Positions 7,980-13,759 of a stretch of DNA of 18,785 nt are shown here, one piece after another. Position numbers and translations under genes: made by a program. The notes under the pieces were generated by a model. It was not told the DNA's origin. It searched no databases and saw only the letters and a program-made list of their open reading frames with translations. Source of the stretch: an uncultured Lachnospiraceae bacterium (GTDB taxonomy: Bacteria; Bacillota; Clostridia; Lachnospirales; Lachnospiraceae); NCBI GenBank assembly GCA_910584685.1, contig CAJUAO010000033.1, forward strand, positions 1-18,785, in the 5' to 3' direction. Position 1 is the stretch's first letter, and every line of letters starts with the position of its first letter.

Positions 7980-9497
7980 ATGACAAAAAACGTATTGGAG
8001 TATTTGGAGAGGAGTGTCCGTAAGGCTCCGGATAAAACGGCCGTTATAGACGGGCAGGGCAGCTACAGCTTTATGGCTGCAGAGAGAAACAGCCGTTTAG
8101 TGGGAACGGTCCTTGCAGATAAAATTAACATAAGAACGCCGGTAGCGGTAATGATGGAGAAGGGCTTTTTGGCGCTGTGCGCCTTTTGGGGGATTGTGTA
8201 TGCCGGAGGATATTATGTTATGCTGAATCCTGAATTGCCAAAGGAAAGGCTTAAAAAGATTCAGGAGGTTTTAAATGCAGAATATGTGATTACAGACATT
8301 AATAGCAGGAGTATGGCCGAGGAAATTTTTCCTTCATCTTCTGTTTTAATGGCGGAGGAAATGACAGAGGGACATATAGATAATGAGCGTCTGCAGAAAA
8401 TCCGTTCATGTATGATTGACACTGACCCATTGTATGTGAATTTTACCTCAGGCTCTACGGGAGTGCCAAAGGGCGTGGTTGTCAGCCATCGCTCCGTGAT
8501 TGATTTCATTGACGTGTTTACGGAGCTTTTTGACATTACAGGAGAGGATATTATAGGAAATCAGGCTCCCTTTGATTTTGACGTATCGGTAAAGGACATT
8601 TATTCCACGTTGAAAACAGGGGGAACTATGGTGATTATTCCAAGACATCTGTTCTCTAAGCCAAAAGAATTATTAGACCTTATATGCGACAGAAAAATTA
8701 CGACAATGATTTGGGCTGTTTCCGCCTTATGTTTAATCAGCACCTTTCACGGTCTTGATTACAGGAAGCCAAAGGAGGTAAATAAAATATTATTCAGCGG
8801 AGAGGTTATGCCTCCTAAGCATCTGCGTGAGTGGAGGGAGCATTTGCCAAAAGCGCGGTTTGTCAATTTATATGGGCCTACAGAAATAACATGTAATTGT
8901 ACATATCACATAATAAATCCTGATTATGATTATCCTGACGGAGTTCCCATAGGAAAGGCCTTTCCAAATGAGCATGTTTTCCTGCTTGGTGAAAATGGCC
9001 AGGTTACTGCTCAGGGGGAGATTGGTGAAATATGTGTAAGAGGCACAGCGTTGGCTTTGGGATACTATGGGGCAAAGGAGCAGACCGAGGAGGTGTTTGT
9101 GCAAAATCCGTTAAACAGTCTTTTTCATGAAAGGATTTACAGAACAGGAGACTTAGGCTGCTATGGAGCAGATGGTGAACTGTATTTTTGCGGGCGCAAG
9201 GATTTTCAGATAAAGTATATGGGACACCGTATTGAATTAGAGGAAATTGAGCTTGTTATTTCAGGGATTAAAGGCGTTGAACGTTGCTGCTTAGCCTTTG
9301 ACGGCGACAGGCAAAAGCTGTATGGATTTTATACGGGAAATATAGAGAAAAAAGAGCTTCATGCAATGCTTAGCGGGCTTTTGCCGGTTTACATGATACC
9401 GGGAAAACTCTGTAAGCTTACAGAGCTTCCCGTCACTAAAAACGGAAAGCTTGACAGGAAAAAATTATTAGAAGGGCAGGGGAAAAAACATGAATGA
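7980..9497 (+). CDS. DltA-like amino acid adenylation enzyme (carrier protein ligase)
   Basis: This 505-residue ANL-superfamily ligase should activate an amino acid as aminoacyl-AMP and load it on the carrier protein encoded at 10679. Visible motifs are the P-loop TSGSTGVPKG (156-165), NQAPFDFDVSV with Asp201, NLYGPTEIT (296-304), YRTGD (387-391), the hinge KDFQIKYMGHRIELEEIE, and catalytic Lys490 in KNGK. Length and the NQAPF/FSGEVMP pattern are DltA-like. Aligned by eye to my recollection of Bacillus DltA, Asp201 matches the amine-binding Asp197, but Cys269, which helps select D-alanine, is Ser273 here, and Val301 is Cys305. The true substrate may therefore not be D-alanine, so I give no dltA symbol. 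The stop overlaps the next start by 8 bases. Confidence 0.88.
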   Translation: MTKNVLEYLERSVRKAPDKTAVIDGQGSYSFMAAERNSRLVGTVLADKINIRTPVAVMMEKGFLALCAFWGIVYAGGYYVMLNPELPKERLKKIQEVLNAEYVITDINSRSMAEEIFPSSSVLMAEEMTEGHIDNERLQKIRSCMIDTDPLYVNFTSGSTGVPKGVVVSHRSVIDFIDVFTELFDITGEDIIGNQAPFDFDVSVKDIYSTLKTGGTMVIIPRHLFSKPKELLDLICDRKITTMIWAVSALCLISTFHGLDYRKPKEVNKILFSGEVMPPKHLREWREHLPKARFVNLYGPTEITCNCTYHIINPDYDYPDGVPIGKAFPNEHVFLLGENGQVTAQGEIGEICVRGTALALGYYGAKEQTEEVFVQNPLNSLFHERIYRTGDLGCYGADGELYFCGRKDFQIKYMGHRIELEEIELVISGIKGVERCCLAFDGDRQKLYGFYTGNIEKKELHAMLSGLLPVYMIPGKLCKLTELPVTKNGKLDRKKLLEGQGKKHE

Positions 9498-10695
9498 TAT
9501 ACAAATCGGAAAATTACTCAAGACGGAAAAAACGCCCTTATATATATTTGATTTAGACGAGCTTTTGGAGCGAATAAAGTTTTTAAGGGAGCGTCTGCCT
9601 GATAAGGTTAAGCTTTGCTATGCGGTAAAGGCAAATTCCTTTATTTTAGAGGAAGTAAACAATGCGGTTGACCGTCTTGAAATATGTTCACCGGGCGAGC
9701 TTTCCATTTGTCAAAAGCTTAAGCTGCCGCCGGAAAAATTTGTTATTTCAGGCGTATATAAGGAGGCTGCCTTAATGGAACAGCTTATTTACGGTGAAAA
9801 TACCGTGGGACATTATACAGTAGAATCAATGTCCCAGTTTAAGCTTTTACATGATACAGCCGTTAAATACAGTAAGAAAATCAGCCTTCTCTTAAGACTT
9901 ACAAGCGGAAATCAGTTTGGTCTTGAGGAGAGGGAGATTGAAAGGCTTATAGAGCAATACAAGGATGCTCCTTTTGTTGATATAGCCGGTATTCAGTATT
10001 TTTCAGGAACACAAAAAAATTCAGTAAAACGGCTGCGGCGGGAAACAGAGTATGTGGATTGCTATATTAATAAGCTTGAGGAACACTATGGTCTTGAGAT
10101 TAAGGAGCTGGAGTTTGGTCCCGGCTTTCCTGTAGCTTATTTTGACGGAGAGGATTTTGACGAGGTACATTTTATGGAGGAATTTTCCTCTATGATTTCT
10201 AATATGTCCTTTAAGGGCAAAATCGTATTAGAATTGGGGCGTAGCATAGCGGCCTCCTGTGGGACTTATGTAACTAAGGTAGTAGATACAAAGGTTAATC
10301 ACGGTCAAAATTATGGCATTGTAGACGGAGGAATGAACCATATTGTTTATTATGGCCAGTCTATGGCAATGAAGCAGCCTGTATGCAGAAAATTGTTTTC
10401 AGATAAAGACGGGGAGAAGGAAAAATGGAATATATGCGGCTCCTTATGTACCGCCAACGATATTCTTATAAAGCAGTTTCCTTTATGGAATCTGCAGATA
10501 GGAGACGTGCTTGTTTTTAGTAATACAGGCGCATATTGTATGACAGAAGGTATTTCTCTGTTTCTGACAAGAGACTTACCGGAGATTATTTTAATAAAGC
10601 AGGGTAATGCTCCTCAGATAGTAAGGGGCAGCGTCCCTACGGACTATTTAAATACACCGCAAAGGAGAGAAAATAATTATGGAAAGATTAATTGA
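9490..10695 (+). CDS. Fold-III PLP-dependent decarboxylase (DAP/Orn decarboxylase superfamily, VinO/BtrK-like)
   Basis: This 401-residue enzyme has the alanine-racemase-like barrel plus C-terminal beta domain of group IV decarboxylases. PLP Lys47 lies in YAVKAN. The phosphate loop is EFGPGFPV (208-215), and ELGRS (248-252) stands for the usual EPGRS. CGSLCTANDIL (316-326) carries the catalytic Cys320 and Asp324 of the CxxxD-type signature, and GAYCMTEG has the conserved Tyr349. The Cys/Asp signature favours decarboxylation over racemisation. It overlaps both neighbours, by 8 bases with the adenylase and 17 with the carrier protein, so it is made with them. Relatives in adenylase-decarboxylase-carrier trios include VinO, BtrK and the exosortase-associated decarboxylases. 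It may act on a free amino acid or on one tethered through its side-chain carboxyl. Standard dlt operons lack this gene. Confidence 0.88.
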   Translation: MNDIQIGKLLKTEKTPLYIFDLDELLERIKFLRERLPDKVKLCYAVKANSFILEEVNNAVDRLEICSPGELSICQKLKLPPEKFVISGVYKEAALMEQLIYGENTVGHYTVESMSQFKLLHDTAVKYSKKISLLLRLTSGNQFGLEEREIERLIEQYKDAPFVDIAGIQYFSGTQKNSVKRLRRETEYVDCYINKLEEHYGLEIKELEFGPGFPVAYFDGEDFDEVHFMEEFSSMISNMSFKGKIVLELGRSIAASCGTYVTKVVDTKVNHGQNYGIVDGGMNHIVYYGQSMAMKQPVCRKLFSDKDGEKEKWNICGSLCTANDILIKQFPLWNLQIGDVLVFSNTGAYCMTEGISLFLTRDLPEIILIKQGNAPQIVRGSVPTDYLNTPQRRENNYGKIN

Positions 10696-10909
10696 AATTT
10701 TAGAGGAAATTAAGCCGGAGATTGATTACACACAGTGTAATAATTTAATAGACGGGCATCATCTGGACTCCCTGTCTATTTTGTCCTTGGTTGCCGAATT
10801 GGAGGAGGAATATGACATTACCATACCGGCTGTGGAAATTATACCGGAAAACTTTAATTCTGCCGACAGTCTTTATAGGATGATTAAAAGGCTTCAGGAG
10901 GAAGATTAG
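10679..10909 (+). CDS. Acyl carrier protein, DltC-like
   Basis: This 76-residue acidic helical carrier protein matches the usual DltC length of about 78. The phosphopantetheine site is Ser31 in HLDSLSIL, which fits the D-S-L pattern. An acyl carrier protein synthase from elsewhere in the genome would attach the prosthetic group. The ATG at 10679 follows AAAGGAGAG and overlaps the decarboxylase gene by 17 bases. It should take the amino acid from the adenylase and present it to the MBOAT protein at the membrane. Confidence 0.9.
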   Translation: MERLIEILEEIKPEIDYTQCNNLIDGHHLDSLSILSLVAELEEEYDITIPAVEIIPENFNSADSLYRMIKRLQEED

Positions 10910-10928
10910 AGTTTTTTTGGAGGTATTA

Positions 10929-10988
10929 GTGTGAAAAATACTTCTAAGGCAGCAAAATACGCTACCTAAGAAGTATTAAGTTTCACAC
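10929..10988 (+). other. Long imperfect hairpin between carrier protein and MBOAT genes
   Basis: GTGTGAAA (10929-10936) pairs with TTTCACAC (10981-10988), AATACTTCT with AGAAGTATT, and most of AAGGCAGC with GCTACCT, leaving the apical loop AAAATAC. Three extra bases (AAG) bulge on the right side. The stem is over 20 pairs long. No T run follows. It may be an RNA processing or stability element, or an inserted palindromic repeat. Confidence 0.65.
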
Positions 10989-10990
10989 CG

Positions 10991-11016
10991 GAAAAACGCA
11001 AAAAACAGCGTTTTTC
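10991..11016 (+). terminator. Hairpin that may act as a partial terminator
   Basis: GAAAAACGC (10991-10999) pairs perfectly with GCGTTTTTC (11008-11016). The T run lies mostly inside the stem and is followed by ATTCCTATTTT. It resembles a weak intrinsic terminator that could lower expression of the two membrane-side genes relative to the first three. A third small hairpin, GCCGC-TAAG-GCGGC at 11029-11042, lies just before the MBOAT ribosome binding site. Confidence 0.45.
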
Positions 11017-11056
11017 ATTCCTATTTTAGCCGCTAAGGCGGCAAGGGAGGGGTAAT

Positions 11057-12658
11057 ATGGGATTAATTACATCCTATTTTTCATTTAAGTATATGGCGGT
11101 ATTTCTTCCGGCTGTTATTGGGCTTTATTTGATTCCAAGCCGGAGATTTAGAAGGCTTGTTCTGCTTTTATCGGGATATTGCTTTTTTTGGGCAGTCAGC
11201 GGAAAGCTTCTTGTCTATCTGCTGTTATCCACCCTTTCAATTCATCATATGGGATTATGGCTGGAAAATATAAATGAAGAATGTGAAAGGCTTAGAAGCG
11301 ATTCTCCAAAGGAGCAGCGCAAGGAAATAAAAAGCAGATATGTAAGGAAGCAAAGGCGCGTCGTTGCATTTGGCGTAATACTTCATATAGGGATTTTACT
11401 CTTTTTGAAGTATTCTCCGTTTTTTGCCGCAAATATCAATTCTCTTTTTAAAATAATCAGGCTGCCTATAGCCATAAATATTCCGTCCTTTGCCATTCCT
11501 ATAGGAATATCCTTTTATACCCTGCAGGCAGTGTCATATATTTTTGACGTTTACCGCAAAAAGATACCTGCCGATAACAATCTTTTCAGACTGGCGCTTT
11601 ACATGAGCTTCTTCCCGCAGCTTATGGAGGGACCTATTTGCCGGTATACTGATACGGCTCATAACCTTTATCAGGCAGAAGCCGTGAGATGGGAAAATTT
11701 GACCTTTGGCATGCAGAGGATGCTTTTTGGATTAATGAAAAAAATTGTCGTTGCAGACAGGCTTAATCTTTTTATTGAAAATGTTTTTACAAATTACGGA
11801 AATTTTGACGGATTTGTAACAGCGGCAGCTTGTGTTGGCTATACGATACAGCTTTATATGGATTTTTCAGGCACTATGGATTTGGTTATTGGAAGCGGGC
11901 AGATATTAGGGGTAAGGCTGCCGGAGAATTTTCAAAGACCGTTTTTTTCAAAAACCATATCAGAGTTCTGGCAGCGGTGGCATATTACCCTTGGCACATG
12001 GTTTAAGGATTATATTTTTTTCCCTCTTTCCATGTCAAAGCCCTTAAAGAAGCTTACAGGGCGGGCAAGAAAAAGGTTTGGAAATCACTTTGGCCCGCTG
12101 GCGGCAGGCTCTGTGGCCCTGTTTTGCGTATGGCTTTGCAACGGCTTGTGGCATGGAGCAGGGTGGCACTATATATTTTTTGGAATGTACCATTTTGTAC
12201 TGATTCTTTTGGGAAGCCTAACAGAGCCCTTTGTTATTAAGGCGGCGGACAGATTGCATATAAAGAGGGACAGTGTTCCATACCGCATAGTACAGATAAT
12301 TCGTACAACGGCGCTTGTATGCATTGGCGAGCTGTTTTTCCGGGCAAACGGGCTTATGGCAGGATTTGTTATGTTCAAAAAGATTTTTACTGAATTTTCC
12401 TTTAAAACCCTTCACGACGGCACCCTGTTCAGCCTGGGAATGGACCTGCCGGATTATATTGTTATAATATTTACGCTGCTGATAATTTTAATTGTTGGAA
12501 TTACTCAGGAAAGGGGAGGCCGTGTGCGGGAAATAATTGCAAGGAGAAATATTGTTATAAGATTTGGCGTTTTTTATGCCGCCATTCTCTTTATAATTAT
12601 TTTTGGCGCATACGGAAAGGGATACGTGCCTGTTGACCCGATTTATGCAGGCTTTTAG
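11057..12658 (+). CDS. MBOAT-family membrane acyltransferase (DltB/AlgI-like)
   Basis: This 533-residue polytopic membrane protein belongs to the membrane-bound O-acyltransferase family. Its core carries the FWQRWHITLGTWFKDY region (His309) and the invariant active-site His366 in LWHGAGWH. FFPQLMEGPI near 185-194 is typical of DltB and AlgI proteins. It is longer than most DltB proteins (about 400) and nearer AlgI in size. It should move an acyl group from a cytoplasmic carrier to an acceptor outside the membrane; the upstream carrier and adenylase imply an aminoacyl group rather than acetate. The ATG has GGGAGGGG just upstream. It is separated from the carrier gene by 147 bases of hairpins, and its stop lies 10 bases before the next start. 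Confidence 0.9.
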   Translation: MGLITSYFSFKYMAVFLPAVIGLYLIPSRRFRRLVLLLSGYCFFWAVSGKLLVYLLLSTLSIHHMGLWLENINEECERLRSDSPKEQRKEIKSRYVRKQRRVVAFGVILHIGILLFLKYSPFFAANINSLFKIIRLPIAINIPSFAIPIGISFYTLQAVSYIFDVYRKKIPADNNLFRLALYMSFFPQLMEGPICRYTDTAHNLYQAEAVRWENLTFGMQRMLFGLMKKIVVADRLNLFIENVFTNYGNFDGFVTAAACVGYTIQLYMDFSGTMDLVIGSGQILGVRLPENFQRPFFSKTISEFWQRWHITLGTWFKDYIFFPLSMSKPLKKLTGRARKRFGNHFGPLAAGSVALFCVWLCNGLWHGAGWHYIFFGMYHFVLILLGSLTEPFVIKAADRLHIKRDSVPYRIVQIIRTTALVCIGELFFRANGLMAGFVMFKKIFTEFSFKTLHDGTLFSLGMDLPDYIVIIFTLLIILIVGITQERGGRVREIIARRNIVIRFGVFYAAILFIIIFGAYGKGYVPVDPIYAGF

Positions 12659-12668
12659 GAGGTGGACT

Positions 12669-13619
12669 ATGGTATATGTAAAAAGAGCCGTTTCGTCTGT
12701 TATATTTGTGGCAGGGCTTATATTTCTTTTGCTTGTGGTATCGCATATATTTATTCCAAAGAATAACACAGGTGAATCGGGAATGGAGGAAGCACATGCA
12801 AACGGAATTTTAGGAGAAAAAGAAAATACAATAGACGTGCTTGTGTTAGGCGACAGTGAATCATATTCGTCAATTATTCCAATGGAGCTTTGGAGGGAAA
12901 ACGGATATACGTCTTACGTTTGCGGAACAAGCCTTCAAATGCTTGATTACACTAATATAATGCTGAAGCGTGCATTTGAGAGCCAAAAGCCTAAAATTGT
13001 AATTTTGGAGACTAACGCTGTATATAGAAATATAAAGGAGGAAATTACAGGCTTAAGCGAGCTTGGTGAAAGGTTTTCCGTTTTCAGATACCATAACAGG
13101 TGGAAATCTCTTAAGCTAAGTGATTTCGGAGGGAAGGTAAAATATACGGGAACAGATAATTATAAGGGCTATCGTTATCACACAAAAATTAATCCAAGCA
13201 GGCATAGTAAGTATATGTCCCAGACAGACGACATAGCAGAAATTCCCGAAAAAAATATTGAGTATGTAAAAGCCATGAAGGAATTTTGTGATAAAAATAA
13301 TGCAGAATTTATTTTGTTAAGCACCCCAAGCACAAGAAACTGGAATTATAAGCGTCATAACGGAATCAGTAAACTGGCAGAGGAGCTTGGCTGCGAGTAT
13401 ATTGATTTAAATTTATCAGATAATATGGTTGATATTGACTGGAATAATGATACAAGAGACAAAGGAGACCATCTGAACTACTTTGGCGCAGTTAAGGTAA
13501 CCAGATTTTTATCTGATTATCTTAAGGAGAAGAAAATTTTAACAGACCACAGAAATGATAAAGCCTATTCAAAATGGAATGATGATTTTCATAAATATGA
13601 AGAGGCGGTAAATAAATAG
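12669..13619 (+). CDS. DltD-like membrane-anchored SGNH hydrolase-fold protein
   Basis: This 316-residue protein has one N-terminal membrane anchor (about residues 6-28) and an external SGNH-fold domain. The nucleophile block is LGDSES (Ser63), and the C-terminal block DKGDHLNYFGA supplies His268. This is the domain plan of DltD and of SGNH partners of MBOAT enzymes, which help transfer acyl groups to polymers outside the membrane. The start ATG 12669 is set by a strong AGGAGGTGG right after the MBOAT stop; a longer frame from 12603 overlapping MBOAT is unlikely. A strong terminator follows, so it closes the operon. Similarity to true DltD outside these motifs is not obvious to me. Confidence 0.82.
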   Translation: MVYVKRAVSSVIFVAGLIFLLLVVSHIFIPKNNTGESGMEEAHANGILGEKENTIDVLVLGDSESYSSIIPMELWRENGYTSYVCGTSLQMLDYTNIMLKRAFESQKPKIVILETNAVYRNIKEEITGLSELGERFSVFRYHNRWKSLKLSDFGGKVKYTGTDNYKGYRYHTKINPSRHSKYMSQTDDIAEIPEKNIEYVKAMKEFCDKNNAEFILLSTPSTRNWNYKRHNGISKLAEELGCEYIDLNLSDNMVDIDWNNDTRDKGDHLNYFGAVKVTRFLSDYLKEKKILTDHRNDKAYSKWNDDFHKYEEAVNK

Positions 13620-13655
13620 CGGTAAACAAATAATATATTGTAAACATATAATGTA

Positions 13656-13689
13656 AAAAAGGCTGTCCGGCAATAAGGGCAGCCTTTTT
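13656..13689 (+). terminator. Intrinsic terminator of the dlt-like operon
   Basis: GGCTGTCC (13661-13668) pairs with GGGCAGCC (13677-13684) with one G-T wobble, the loop is 8 bases, and the stem is flanked by five A and five T. It sits 37 bases after the DltD-like stop and ends the dlt-like transcript before the ABC promoter. The A-run also allows function in reverse. Confidence 0.88.
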
Positions 13690-13692
13690 CAG

Positions 13693-13721
13693 ACCGTTTG
13701 TGCAAAATAACTGCCGTTTGT
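13693..13721 (+). promoter_or_regulatory. LytTR-type direct repeats upstream of the ABC genes
   Basis: ACCGTTTGT (13693-13701) and GCCGTTTGT (13713-13721) are direct repeats with a 20-base period. The first fits the published LytTR consensus [TA][AC][CA]GTTN[AG][TG] at all positions and the second at all but the first. They lie about 30 bases upstream of an extended -10 that has no -35, as expected for an activated promoter. The window encodes a LytTR regulator at 6310-7038. The period is one base shorter than the usual 21-22. Confidence 0.6.
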
Positions 13722-13750
13722 GAATAAAAGAAAATAAATAAGCTTTTAAG

Positions 13751-13759
13751 TGATATAAT
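13751..13759 (+). promoter_or_regulatory. Extended -10 promoter of the ABC transporter genes
   Basis: TGATATAAT contains a perfect TATAAT at 13754-13759 with the TG extension and no recognisable -35 at the proper distance. A start near 13766 would lie after the first ATG of the following frame, which bears on its start choice. Confidence 0.55.
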
